From assembly GCA_947589095.1 (NCBI GenBank), contig CANQBX010000013.1, forward strand, positions 1 to 64,000: 64,000 bases of DNA, read 5' to 3'. Below the pieces are notes generated by a model that did not search any database, had not been told where the DNA came from, and saw only the letters and a list, made by a program, of their open reading frames with translations. Of the stretch, positions 1 through 9,496 are shown one piece after another (position 1 is the first letter of the stretch; every line of letters starts with the position of its first letter). The stretch is from an uncultured Lachnospiraceae bacterium (lineage in GTDB: Bacteria; Bacillota; Clostridia; Lachnospirales; Lachnospiraceae). A program made the translations under genes and the position numbers.

Positions 1-98
1 ATATCCTTTCCTGCAACACTAACGGCAACTTTTTTGCCGGGGTCTTTAGAAGTGGAAGTTAACTTTTCACTTCACTCAGAGAATTGCAGGAAGAAGTT

Positions 99-1481
99 AT
101 GGCGGGGAACGGGTTATCGCTGCGGGAGCAGCTGGATGATTTCTTAAATGAACAGCTTGATCAGATCGTGATCAGCAATCCGCGGGATAAAGAGGATGCG
201 CAGAAGATCAAGGTGCGTCCTCTGTATCTGCGCCTGCCGGCCGGCAAAGGCGCGGGAGACGCGGATCCGGCGGCGGAGGAAGGTCTGGCTTTCCAGGCGG
301 AGGAATTCCGGGGAAAGCAGGCGTTTCACCGGAATATGCGGAAAGAGGAGACTCTGGCGTATATTGAGGAAGCGATGCAGAAGTATAAGCAGATGGAACT
401 GCGGTCGGAGCTTGGAAGTATGCAGGTGCTGGTCAGCAAGGCCGGGAAGCAGACGGTGAAGGTGAAGAAAACGCAGTTGGAGCGGAAGGCGGCCGGGGAA
501 GAAAAGGCCGGTTTAGAGACAACCAGGACAGCAGAAACGGATCGGACAGTAACAGAAACGAAAAGCGCAGGATTGCAAAAGGCCGGAAGAGAAGAACGAA
601 ATCCAGAAAAGGTCTGGCAGGTTGGAACGGATAATAAGCCAGCCGGTGTCCATGAGGCGCAGCTGCCGAAAATGAGGACTCTCGCCCACAACCGACGCAA
701 GCGCTATATCCTGGAGGAAGGCCGCCCGGTGCCGTTCCTTAAAGATCTGGGAGTCATGACCGCGGATGGAAAGATCGTGAATTCCCGCTACGACAAATTT
801 CGCCAGATCAACCGTTTCCTGGAATTCATCGAGGACATTCTCCCGCAGCTTCCGCAGGACCGGGAAGTGCGGATCATTGATTTCGGGTGCGGCAAATCGT
901 ATCTGACTTTCGCGATATATTATTATCTGCACGAATTAAAGGGACTGGACGTCCGCATCACCGGCCTGGACCTTAAGGAGGACGTGATCGAACACTGCGG
1001 CCGGCTGGCCCGGCGGTACGGTTATGAGAAGCTGGAATTTCTTCACGGAGATATCGCGGATTACACCGGAGCGGACCGGGTGGATATGGTAGTGACGCTT
1101 CACGCCTGCGATACGGCCACGGACTACGCCCTGGCGAAGGCCGTCGGATGGAATGCGAAGGTGATCCTCTCGGTGCCGTGCTGCCAGCATGAGCTGAACG
1201 GACAGATGGAAAATGATCTGCTGAAGCCCATTTTCCATTACGGGATCGTGAAGGAGCGGATGGCGGCGCTGTACACGGACGCGCTGCGGGCGGAGATCCT
1301 GGAAAATCACGGCTACCGGACACAGATTCTGGAGTTCATTGATATGGAGCACACACCAAAGAATCTGCTGCTGCGGTGCGTTCGCAGCGGCAGACGCAGG
1401 GATAACGGGGAGCAGATCCGGGCCGTCACGGAGTTTCTGGGCGTGGAGCCGGCGCTCCTCAGACTGCTCGGGCTCACATGA
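99..1481 (+). CDS. Class I SAM-dependent methyltransferase (Methyltransf_32-like)
   Basis: About 460 residues. The first ~230 are charged and of low complexity (Lys/Glu/Ala-rich, roughly 120-200) and the C-terminal half is a Rossmann methyltransferase. The SAM motif reads IIDFGCGKSYL, followed by VTLHACDTATDYAL and SVPCCQHEL, which fits the PF13679-type methyltransferases annotated in Clostridia; the substrate is unknown (RNA or protein is possible). An in-frame TTG lies at 84, but the ATG at 99 has AGGAAG five bases upstream and is preferred. It stands alone, with no close partner; a hairpin and a DUF1540 gene follow. Family call is firm, substrate is not. Confidence 0.85.
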   Translation: MAGNGLSLREQLDDFLNEQLDQIVISNPRDKEDAQKIKVRPLYLRLPAGKGAGDADPAAEEGLAFQAEEFRGKQAFHRNMRKEETLAYIEEAMQKYKQMELRSELGSMQVLVSKAGKQTVKVKKTQLERKAAGEEKAGLETTRTAETDRTVTETKSAGLQKAGREERNPEKVWQVGTDNKPAGVHEAQLPKMRTLAHNRRKRYILEEGRPVPFLKDLGVMTADGKIVNSRYDKFRQINRFLEFIEDILPQLPQDREVRIIDFGCGKSYLTFAIYYYLHELKGLDVRITGLDLKEDVIEHCGRLARRYGYEKLEFLHGDIADYTGADRVDMVVTLHACDTATDYALAKAVGWNAKVILSVPCCQHELNGQMENDLLKPIFHYGIVKERMAALYTDALRAEILENHGYRTQILEFIDMEHTPKNLLLRCVRSGRRRDNGEQIRAVTEFLGVEPALLRLLGLT

Positions 1482-1570
1482 AGCCGGCGCGAAATGGAAG
1501 TATCTGGAAGCCATGAGACGGCATGAAATCCGCATATATGGGACATCCTGATCCTGTAATCGTTTGAATA

Positions 1571-1592
1571 CCGGAACCGTGCAGGGTTCCGG
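1571..1592 (+). other. Perfect 8-bp hairpin upstream of the DUF1540 gene
   Basis: CCGGAACC and GGTTCCGG flank a six-base loop. No T-run follows, so it is not a typical terminator. It lies about 30 bases before the DUF1540 start and could be an mRNA processing or stability element. Function unknown. Confidence 0.35.
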
Positions 1593-1622
1593 CGGTACAG
1601 GAGTATGCAGGAGGACATGGAT

Positions 1623-1937
1623 ATGACGAAACTGGAATGCAGTGTAACGAATTGTCTCCACAATGCGGAGAACCGCTGCTGTAAGCAGGCGATCATCGTG
1701 GACGGACATGAAGCGCGGGAGAATTATGAGACGTGCTGCGGGAGCTTTGATCAGAACGGGGAAGGTTCCTATAAGAATCTGTTCAAGACGCCCGAGAATC
1801 GTCTCGAGATCGATTGCGAGGCGGTAAACTGCGTCTACAACCGTGAAAACCGCTGCGCGGCAGAGCGTATCGGCATTGTCGGCGACGGCGCGTCGGAGGC
1901 CGGCCAGACGGAATGCGCGACATTTTTATTGCGCTAG
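1623..1937 (+). CDS. DUF1540 protein with two Cys-rich repeats
   Basis: A 104-residue protein made of two copies of the DUF1540 module (PF07561). Each copy carries a Cys-x4-Cys ... NRC pattern (LECSVTNCLHN ... NRCC and IDCEAVNCVYN ... NRCA) and ends near a further Cys, which suggests two small metal-binding folds. Such proteins are common in Clostridia and their role is not established. Starts at 1605, 1617 and 1623 are all possible in frame; AGGAGG at 1609-1614 is eight bases from the ATG at 1623, which is therefore chosen. A rho-independent terminator follows directly. Confidence 0.85.
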   Translation: MTKLECSVTNCLHNAENRCCKQAIIVDGHEARENYETCCGSFDQNGEGSYKNLFKTPENRLEIDCEAVNCVYNRENRCAAERIGIVGDGASEAGQTECATFLLR

Positions 1938-1951
1938 GTAAGAGAAGCAGC

Positions 1952-1990
1952 AAAGGGCCTGCGAACCGGAAATCGGAGCAGGCTCTTTTT
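1952..1990 (+). terminator. Rho-independent terminator after the DUF1540 gene
   Basis: An 11-bp stem (AAAGGGCCTGC with GCAGGCTCTTT, one G-T wobble) is followed by a run of T. Confidence 0.85.
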
Positions 1991-1992
1991 AG

Positions 1993-2021
1993 TTGCAAAA
2001 ATTTTGGGCTTGCTATATAAT
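1993..2021 (+). promoter_or_regulatory. Sigma-A promoter for the ABC exporter genes
   Basis: TTGCAA, a 17-base spacer and a perfect TATAAT lie just after the terminator and about 55 bases before the first ABC gene. Confidence 0.75.
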
Positions 2022-2076
2022 GAAAAAGATTTCCTGTACAGGTCGATAAAATGAGTGATACAAAGGGGTTAGTGTC

Positions 2077-3834
2077 GTGAAACTGATTTTTCGTTATATG
2101 AAACCGTATGCCAGAGCGATTGCCGCCGTTATGGGGCTGAAGCTTGCGGCCACTATGGTAGAACTTCTGCTGCCGTATATTCTGGAGCATATCATCGATG
2201 TGACCGTTCCCACCGGCAACCTGGTGCAGATACTTCTCTGGGGGCTTCTGATGATCCTGACCGCTGTCGCCACCCGGCAGCTGAATGTGACGGCTAACCG
2301 GGGCGCGGTGGAGAACGCCCACAACGTCTCTTATAACATCCGGCAGGATCTGTTCATCAAGACAGCCAATCTGTCCGGCAGCCAGTTCGACGCATTCGGC
2401 CTTCCGAGCCTGATCAGCCGCATGACCAGCGACAGCTACAACGTCCAGTCCTGCGCCCAGTCCCTGCAGACCCTGTGCGTCCGCGCGCCGATCATGCTGG
2501 TGGGCGGCATTCTGATCACGATGACCATGGACTGGGTACTGTCGGCGGTGCTCTGCGTAATGTTGCCGATTATGCTGGTCGTTATCTTAAGCGTGTCCCG
2601 GTACGGGATCCCTCTTTACAATAAAGTGCAGGAGAGCCTGGACGACGTAGTCCGGGTCATGCGGGAAAATATCACCGGTATCCGCGTGGTAAAAGCCCTT
2701 TCCAAAACGGATTATGAGAAACGGCGTTTCGCGGCCAGTAACGACGCCATGACCCGCAACGACGTGAGGGCCAGTACGGTCATGGCCCTGCCGGGACCGA
2801 TCATGCAGCTGTGCCTGAACACGGGTCTGACGCTGGTGGTCTTTATCGGCGCGATCCGTGTCAATAACGGGCAGATGAATCCCGGCGTGATCCTGGCGTT
2901 CCTGACGTATTTCAACATGGTTCTGCAGGGCGTCATGGCGATCAACCGGATCTTCATGATGATCAGCAAGGCGTCCGCGTCGGCGAACCGTATCGCGCTC
3001 ATTATGGCGGCGCCGCAGGATCAGCGCGTCCTGTCGGAGGAGGAGGCGAAGAAGCCTGCCGGCGATGAATTCATTCGGTTCGAGCATGTGAATTTCAGCT
3101 ACGGTGAGGCGGGTACGGCCCAGGCCGAGGCCTTCGGCGGCAGCAGCCGGGAGCAGTGCCTTTATGATATCGATTTCTCCATTCGGCGAGGCGAAAGCCT
3201 GGGGATCATCGGCCCTACCGGCTGCGGCAAGACCACGATCGTCAATCTGCTGATGCGCTTCTACGATGTGGAGGACGGCGGCGTCTTCGTGGACGGGAAG
3301 GATGTGCGCAGCTACGAAAAGGACGACCTTCACCGGAAGTTCGGCGTGGTCTTCCAGAACGATATGGTGTTCAACGACACCCTGCGCCAGAACATTTCCT
3401 TCGGGCGCGACATCCCGGAGGACAGGCTTACCCAGGCGACGAAGGACGCCATGGCGGCGGAGTACATAGCGGGTCTGGACGGCGGTCTCGACTATATGGC
3501 GGATATCAAGGGCGCCAATCTGTCCGGCGGACAGAAGCAGCGTCTCCTGATCGCCCGGGCCCTGGCGGCGAAGCCGGAGATCCTGATCCTGGACGATTCC
3601 TCCTCGGCTCTTGACTACAAGACGGACGCCTCCCTCAGGAAGGCGGTCTTTGAAAATTACGGCGGTACGACGACGATCCTGATCGCGCAGCGCGTCAGTT
3701 CAGTCATGAACATGACCAACATCCTGGTCATGGACAACGGGCGCTGCATCGGTTACGGAAACCACGAGCATCTGCTGGAGACATGCCCGGAGTATAAGGA
3801 CATTTTCAACACGCAGATGGGCGCGCTGGCGTAA
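2077..3834 (+). CDS. ABC exporter half (degenerate-site subunit), permease fused to ATPase
   Basis: A 585-residue type IV ABC exporter half: six predicted membrane helices in the first ~300 residues, then an ATPase domain. Walker A GPTGCGKT is near residue 379, signature LSGGQKQR near 482, Walker B ILILDD near 503. Two catalytic positions are degenerate: the usual Glu after Walker B is Asp (LDDSS) and the switch His is Gln (LIAQRVS). This is the known pattern for one subunit of heterodimeric exporters such as BmrCD or TM287/288. The start is GTG, with AAAGGGG eight bases upstream. Substrate not predictable; multidrug or lipid export are the usual annotations. Confidence 0.92.
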   Translation: MKLIFRYMKPYARAIAAVMGLKLAATMVELLLPYILEHIIDVTVPTGNLVQILLWGLLMILTAVATRQLNVTANRGAVENAHNVSYNIRQDLFIKTANLSGSQFDAFGLPSLISRMTSDSYNVQSCAQSLQTLCVRAPIMLVGGILITMTMDWVLSAVLCVMLPIMLVVILSVSRYGIPLYNKVQESLDDVVRVMRENITGIRVVKALSKTDYEKRRFAASNDAMTRNDVRASTVMALPGPIMQLCLNTGLTLVVFIGAIRVNNGQMNPGVILAFLTYFNMVLQGVMAINRIFMMISKASASANRIALIMAAPQDQRVLSEEEAKKPAGDEFIRFEHVNFSYGEAGTAQAEAFGGSSREQCLYDIDFSIRRGESLGIIGPTGCGKTTIVNLLMRFYDVEDGGVFVDGKDVRSYEKDDLHRKFGVVFQNDMVFNDTLRQNISFGRDIPEDRLTQATKDAMAAEYIAGLDGGLDYMADIKGANLSGGQKQRLLIARALAAKPEILILDDSSSALDYKTDASLRKAVFENYGGTTTILIAQRVSSVMNMTNILVMDNGRCIGYGNHEHLLETCPEYKDIFNTQMGALA

Positions 3835-3847
3835 GGAGGAAGAAGAG

Positions 3848-3904
3848 ATGAATAATAGTTTTCTGAAGAAAAGCGCCAGCCTGTGCCCGGAAAGGAGGCG
3901 GTGA
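3848..3904 (+). CDS. Possible 18-residue coupling peptide between the two ABC genes
   Basis: ATG at 3848 has a perfect AAGGAGG (3833-3839, overlapping the stop of the previous gene) at an eight-base spacing and opens an 18-codon frame beginning MNNSFLKKSA and ending in Arg-rich CPERRR. Its last codons contain the AAGGAGG that serves the next ABC gene, whose ATG lies two bases after this stop. The arrangement looks like translational coupling. It resembles no known protein and may matter only as a translated spacer. Confidence 0.4.
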   Translation: MNNSFLKKSASLCPERRR

Positions 3905-3906
3905 GA

Positions 3907-5685
<1,779 letters not shown>

Positions 5686-5745
5686 AAAGACAGGAAGCCG
5701 GATCCGAACCGGTTAAACGGAAGCAATCCCATGGAGGTGCGGCTT

Positions 5746-6159
5746 ATGAATATTACGGTTATCGACGGACAGGGCGGGAGACTCGGCGCCCAGCTCGTGA
5801 AAGAAATTACGCTTCGGTTTCCCAACGCGGAGCTGACCGCGATTGGTACAAATGCGGCCGCGGCCGCGGCAATGCTGAAGGCGGGAGCGAAGAACGTCGC
5901 CACGGGCGAAAACCCGGTTGTAGTAGCCTGCCGCAGCGCCGATATCATCATCGGCCCGATCGGCATAGTGATCGCGGATTCGCTTCTCGGAGAAGTGACG
6001 GAGAGGATGGCCCTCGCCGTCGCCCGGGCGGACGCGGTCCGCATTCTGATACCCTTAAACCGGTGCGATAACTTAGTCGCGGGAGTGCCGGATCTGAACG
6101 CCGGAGCGTTGATCGCCGACGCCGTCGCGAAGGCGGGACGTATTTTGGAAAAGGCCTGA
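5746..6159 (+). CDS. DUF3842 family protein
   Basis: A 137-residue protein opening with MNITVIDGQGGRLGAQLV, a Rossmann-like glycine-rich start, then alternating beta-alpha segments. It matches the DUF3842 family found in Clostridia, whose role is unknown. GGAGG at 5733-5737 sits eight bases before the ATG at 5746, so an in-frame ATG at 5731 is less likely. It follows the ABC pair by 60 bases with no obvious terminator and may be read through from it. Confidence 0.85.
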   Translation: MNITVIDGQGGRLGAQLVKEITLRFPNAELTAIGTNAAAAAAMLKAGAKNVATGENPVVVACRSADIIIGPIGIVIADSLLGEVTERMALAVARADAVRILIPLNRCDNLVAGVPDLNAGALIADAVAKAGRILEKA

Positions 6160-6189
6160 ACAGGATTTGTAAACCGGGACGCAGAATGC

Positions 6190-6218
6190 TTGACGGTTTG
6201 CGGATTTTGTGTTAGGAT
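6190..6218 (+). promoter_or_regulatory. Candidate promoter for the ECF S component gene
   Basis: TTGACG, a 17-base spacer and TAGGAT lie about 140 bases before the start codon, leaving a leader with a small GGAAGC/GCTTCC hairpin at 6245-6260. No known riboswitch was recognised in the leader. Confidence 0.5.
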
Positions 6219-6355
6219 TTCTATGTTGTTCAGAAGAACGGCCCGGAAGCAGAAGCTTCCATTGATTTTCAAAAAATACGAACAAGCGATGCTGTGAAGG
6301 TATCATTATCTCTGAAGAGGTAGTGGTACTTTTATTGCATTCGGGAAGGAATTTG

Positions 6356-6904
6356 ATGATGAAAAAACGCAATGGTTTACTGAGAATGGTTCTTGCCGCC
6401 TTTTTCCTGGCTCTCGCCTACGTAATGCCGTTTCTGACCGGACAGATCAAGGAGATCGGCTCCATGCTGTGCCCGATGCACATTCCCGTGCTGCTCTGCG
6501 GATTTATCTGCGGCTGGCAATGGGGACTTGCCGTTGGCCTGATCGCGCCGCTTTTCCGTTCGTTCACGCTCGGCATGCCTCCGCTTTTCCCGCAGGCGGT
6601 CTGTATGACGTTTGAGCTTGCCGCTTACGGCGCGGTCGCCGGGCTGATGCACCGGGCGCTCCCGCGGAAGAAGCCGTACATATACGTTTCCCTTCTGACG
6701 GCCATGATCGCCGGAAGGCTGGTCTGGGGCGCTGCGATGCTCATATGCACCGGCATCAAAGGCACCGGGTTCACCTTCGCCGCTTTCCTCTCCGGCGCGC
6801 TCCTCAACGCGATTCCCGGAATCATTGTCCAGATCGTGCTGATCCCGATCCTTGTAATGCTTCTGGATAATCCGAAGGTGATTAATCTGCGGGATGAAGG
6901 GTGA
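6356..6904 (+). CDS. ECF transporter S component, substrate unknown
   Basis: A 182-residue, very hydrophobic protein with five or six predicted membrane helices. The motif PMHIPVLLCGFICGW and the following LAVGLIAPLFRS are typical of energy-coupling-factor S components, which bind a vitamin or nucleobase-like substrate and dock on a shared EcfA/EcfT module encoded elsewhere. Start ATG 6356 (or the adjacent ATG at 6359) follows AAGGA at 6346-6350. The stop overlaps the region just before a nucleoside-kinase-like gene, which suggests that the imported compound is phosphorylated on entry. Substrate not identified. Confidence 0.8.
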   Translation: MMKKRNGLLRMVLAAFFLALAYVMPFLTGQIKEIGSMLCPMHIPVLLCGFICGWQWGLAVGLIAPLFRSFTLGMPPLFPQAVCMTFELAAYGAVAGLMHRALPRKKPYIYVSLLTAMIAGRLVWGAAMLICTGIKGTGFTFAAFLSGALLNAIPGIIVQIVLIPILVMLLDNPKVINLRDEG

Positions 6905-6909
6905 GAATT

Positions 6910-7497
6910 ATGGAACAGAACTCTTTGGAGGGAGAATATTTCCGTCCGCTGTTTGATGAACTTGATAAGAGGCTTGCGAAGGGAAAGGTCATTGCTGCCA
7001 TTGAAGGCGGCAGCGCAAGCGGCAAGACGACATTGAGCGGACTGCTTAAGGAGTTCTACGGCTGCACGGTATTTCATATGGACGATTTCTTTCTCCGGCC
7101 GGAGCAGAGAAGACCCGAACGTTACGCGCAGACCGGCGGGAATATTGACTGGGAGCGCTTCCTGGAGGAAGTGCTTAAGCCGCTTAGCAGGGGTGAAACG
7201 GTCAGCCTGCGGAGATTCGATTGTTCTTCCATGTCGCTGGCCGAAGCGGAGCGGATTGCTCCCGCAAAGCTTGTGATCGTGGAAGGGGCGTATTCGATGC
7301 ACCCGAAGCTTGCGGCGTATTATGATTTCTCGGTGTTTTTGGATATAGCGCCGGAGTTTCAGCGGGAAAGGATATTGCGCCGCAATTCGGCTGAGAAGGC
7401 GCAGCGGTTCTTTGACGAATGGATTCCGCTGGAAAGAGTTTATTTTGAAGAAACGGGCGCGCGGGAGAGGTGCGATATGGTCATACCGATATTCTGA
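6910..7497 (+). CDS. Uridine-kinase-like P-loop kinase
   Basis: A 195-residue kinase with Walker A GGSASGKTT near residue 37, the substrate-site motif FHMDDFFL typical of the uridine kinase/phosphoribulokinase family, and VIVEGAYS as Walker B. The natural substrate is not certain; a nucleoside or vitamin precursor is likely. AAGGG at 6897-6901 is eight bases from the ATG at 6910; a GTG at 6901 overlaps the previous stop. The tight spacing after an ECF S component argues for an import-and-trap pair. Confidence 0.8.
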   Translation: MEQNSLEGEYFRPLFDELDKRLAKGKVIAAIEGGSASGKTTLSGLLKEFYGCTVFHMDDFFLRPEQRRPERYAQTGGNIDWERFLEEVLKPLSRGETVSLRRFDCSSMSLAEAERIAPAKLVIVEGAYSMHPKLAAYYDFSVFLDIAPEFQRERILRRNSAEKAQRFFDEWIPLERVYFEETGARERCDMVIPIF

Positions 7498-7514
7498 GTT
7501 AGCGTTAATATGAA

Positions 7515-7580
7515 CAGGGTGTCAACTGGCACCCTGCATGCAAAAAAATACAAGCAGGGCGTCATTGGCACCTTGCCTGC
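7515..7580. repeat. Two copies of a palindromic element
   Basis: Copy 1 (7515-7536) is CAGGGTGTC-AACT-GGCACCCTG. Copy 2 (about 7551-7580) has the core AGGGCGTCATTGGCACCTT within a longer imperfect stem. Related hairpins occur at 7689-7717 and 43856-43886. They look like a dispersed intergenic repeat family. Confidence 0.55.
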
Positions 7581-7589
7581 ATGGAAATA

Positions 7590-7619
7590 AAAAAGAGCGT
7601 CGCCGGCGCTCTTTTTTTC
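7590..7619 (+). terminator. Rho-independent terminator after the kinase gene
   Basis: AAAAAGAGCG and CGCTCTTTTT form a strong stem followed by an unbroken T-run. The A-run on the other side makes it usable in both directions, so it could also end minus-strand transcription from the XRE gene. Confidence 0.85.
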
Positions 7620-7688
7620 TTTTTTACAGGAAATTTATAAAAAAGACACGAGCTGACATCGTCGGATGGTATAATGTAAAAGAAAAAA

Positions 7689-7717
7689 CGGGCAGAGCGC
7701 CATTGGCGCTCTGCCCG
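7689..7717. repeat. Perfect 13-bp hairpin, repeat-family member
   Basis: CGGGCAGAGCGCC and its exact complement flank a three-base ATT loop. The centre GCGCCATTGGCGC matches the core shared by the elements at 7515-7580. No T-run follows. Confidence 0.6.
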
Positions 7718-7808
7718 CATACAGACGTAATGCAGCCGCAGGCAGCGGCAAAGCCTTGTTCGGCTGCCCGCAGTATTGCGGCAGCCGGAAGAAAGCGCAG
7801 GGTAAGGT

Positions 7809-8024
7809 TTAACCGGAATCCGAATCGCCGTCTTCTTCGAACAGTTCGCCGACCGGAACGTTCAGCAGCCTGCTGAGTTTGGCCAGATTTTCAAAACGGA
7901 TGGAAGAAGTCTCGTTATTCACGATCCTGTTAAAATTCTGGTAGCTCATATCCATTTGCTTAAACAGCCAGTATTTTGTATGGCTCTGCTCTTTCAGGAT
8001 TTCCAAGATCCTTAACCTTACCAT
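7809..8024 (-). CDS. Small XRE/Cro-type helix-turn-helix regulator
   Basis: A 71-residue single-domain DNA-binding protein. The helix-turn-helix is QMDMSYQNFNRIVNN, followed by FENLAKLSRLLNVPVGELF, the usual XRE pattern. The ATG complementary to 8024 is preferred to a GTG at 8036 because AGGGGG lies at a better distance. It lies divergently from the WYL-led island and just outside the AT-rich part. It could regulate itself or a neighbour; nothing in the sequence shows which. Confidence 0.85.
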   Translation of the reverse strand: MVRLRILEILKEQSHTKYWLFKQMDMSYQNFNRIVNNETSSIRFENLAKLSRLLNVPVGELFEEDGDSDSG

Positions 8025-8170
8025 GACGAGACGCACCCCCTGATACTATTATATTAAATAACTTTTTCTTGCATATCTCATTTATAAATTGTATAATGTC
8101 CACATCAGATATAAGCGATTCGAAAAGACCGTTGCACAGCACCGTCATGCAGAAAAAAGATAAATAGAAC

Positions 8171-8415
8171 AAAAATACCGGCTCCGCTACGTATTCGTAA
8201 CGGAACCGGCTAAAAAGGGGAGGATAAGTATTAATCTTCTCTTTCGTACTAATCACAGTATGTCCGCTTACGGGCGTTTTATACATGATGGGCGGAATAT
8301 TTTAAAGAAGATCCGAGCGGGAGCTTCACTTGCAGAATTTCAGCCGTAATGATTCAGTCGAAAACCACTTGTGTGGGCCGGGCTGAGATGATATAACTAT
8401 AGACAGATACGACAA
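8171..8415 (-). ncRNA. Candidate minus-strand non-coding transcript
   Basis: Reading the minus strand, TTGTCG, a 16-base spacer and TATCAT (complement of 8415-8388) could start a transcript near 8380. It would run to a hairpin with a 14-base-pair stem at 8178-8209 followed by TATTTTTG. Two pairs in that stem are C-A mismatches on the plus strand but G-U wobbles on the minus strand, so selection appears to act on the minus-strand RNA. No reading frame with a ribosome binding site was seen inside. Purely structural inference. Confidence 0.3.
8172..8212 (-). terminator. Minus-strand rho-independent terminator
   Basis: The stem is CCGGUUCCGUUACG/CGUAGCGGAGCCGG with a four-base loop, then TATTTTTG on the minus strand. 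Confidence 0.65.
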
Positions 8416-8438
8416 AATATTGCCAGATTCTTAGAAAA

Positions 8439-8470
8439 TGACATCTGATGACATCCTCAGACTGTATAAT
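8439..8470 (+). promoter_or_regulatory. TGACATC direct repeat and TATAAT before the WYL gene
   Basis: Two exact copies of TGACATC (8439-8445 and 8449-8455) are ten bases apart, one helical turn, and overlap the expected -35 region of a TATAAT at 8465-8470. No good -35 hexamer is present. This is the layout of an activator or repressor site, plausibly for the WYL regulator itself. Confidence 0.5.
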
Positions 8471-8504
8471 AATAGAAAATCACTGCCGGGAGGAGGACTA
8501 CAGT

Positions 8505-9437
8505 TTGAAGGAGAAAGAACCCACGCGTAAGCATGACAGAGTTTTGGAGATATATACCCGCCTGATGAACGGAGAGGTGGCCCGCAAGCAGGAGCTTGCG
8601 GAAGAATACAGTGTAAGTCCGCGCTCCATTCAGCGTGATATCGATTCCATCCGTGAATTCCTCTCGGATCGGACGGCCCGGGGAGAAGGGGTTACGGATG
8701 TGATCTATGATTATTCCATAAAGGGATTCCGGCTTGTCAGCGCCCGGACAACAACGCTTACCAACGCTGAACTGTTTACAGCCGCCAAGATTCTTCTGGA
8801 GAGCCGGTCTCTCCGCAAAGACGAGATGGAGCGGATCGTGCAGAAGCTGATCGAGACAGGGCTTCCGATCTCGGAACGCAGGAAGATGTCCGAACTTCTG
8901 GGCAATGAGCTGTTCCATTATGTAGAGCCCCGTCACGGCCGTGAACTGATCGACAGAGTGTGGGAACTGGCTGACGCCGTCCACGCCCGACGGTTGGTTG
9001 AAATGACTTACCAAAAGACAAACGGAGAAGTTACAAAGGCGGTAATAAAGCCGGTCGGCATTATGAATTCCGAATACTATTTCTATCTTCTGGCCTATAT
9101 AGGGGAACGTGACCGCAAATACGCCGGATACCCTACGGTATACCGGATCGATCGGATCCGTGATTATAAGCTTCTGGAAGAAACTTTCCGTGTCCCCTAC
9201 CGGGACCGTTTCGAGGAAGGCGAGTTCCGCAAACGGATTCCGTTTATGTATTCGGGAAAGCTCCACCGCGCCAGCTTCGTCTATAAGGGAAGCGATATCA
9301 ATGCCGTGCTGGACCGTCTGCCCACTGCCCAGGCAGTGCGGCGGGAAGATGGGAGTTATCTGGTGACGGCGGAGGTATTCGGAGAGAAAGGGTTGAATAT
9401 GTGGCTCAGGGGGCAGGGGGACGCGGTGGAAATTTAG
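8505..9437 (+). CDS. WYL-domain transcriptional regulator
   Basis: A 310-residue protein with an N-terminal winged helix-turn-helix (VARKQELAEEYSVSPRSIQRDI) and a central WYL-type ligand domain (KPVGIMNSEYYFYLLAYIGE, then the YRIDRIRDYKLL strand). WYL regulators often sense nucleic acids or nucleotides and control phage-defence and mobile loci. The start is a TTG with AGGAGG at 8491-8496 placed eight bases upstream and downstream of the TATAAT; an ATG at 8448 lies upstream of that -10 and is unlikely. The C-terminal WCX part stops early, at GQGDAVEI, some 15-25 residues shorter than usual. Composition is intermediate between the flanks and the island. Confidence 0.85.
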   Translation: MKEKEPTRKHDRVLEIYTRLMNGEVARKQELAEEYSVSPRSIQRDIDSIREFLSDRTARGEGVTDVIYDYSIKGFRLVSARTTTLTNAELFTAAKILLESRSLRKDEMERIVQKLIETGLPISERRKMSELLGNELFHYVEPRHGRELIDRVWELADAVHARRLVEMTYQKTNGEVTKAVIKPVGIMNSEYYFYLLAYIGERDRKYAGYPTVYRIDRIRDYKLLEETFRVPYRDRFEEGEFRKRIPFMYSGKLHRASFVYKGSDINAVLDRLPTAQAVRREDGSYLVTAEVFGEKGLNMWLRGQGDAVEI

Positions 9438-9496
9438 TAAAAGCCATTCTGTCGGAAAACATAGTTTATTAAAAAAATACATACTAGGAGGGCAAT

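Larger units (their letters stand above)
7498..7808. other. Hairpin-rich intergenic region
   Basis: No gene was found in these 311 bases. They hold four strong hairpins in series, described separately, three of which share a core of the form GYCAnnTGGC. The stretch between kinase and XRE gene therefore looks like accumulated terminator or repeat elements. Confidence 0.6.
8025..8504. other. Long intergenic region between the XRE and WYL genes
   Basis: No convincing protein gene lies in these 480 bases. It contains a plus-strand TTGCAT-17-TATAAT at about 8070-8098, a minus-strand promoter-like pair at 8388-8415, a minus-strand terminator at 8171-8212, and direct repeats plus TATAAT in front of the WYL gene. 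Confidence 0.6.

Noticed and set aside
7538..7876. 112-residue plus-strand open frame
   Set aside because: It runs through three hairpins and a terminator and into the antisense of the XRE gene; no start signal.
8448..8504. Upstream ATG start for the WYL regulator
   Set aside because: It lies upstream of the TATAAT at 8465-8470 and lacks a ribosome binding site; the TTG at 8505 has a perfect one.
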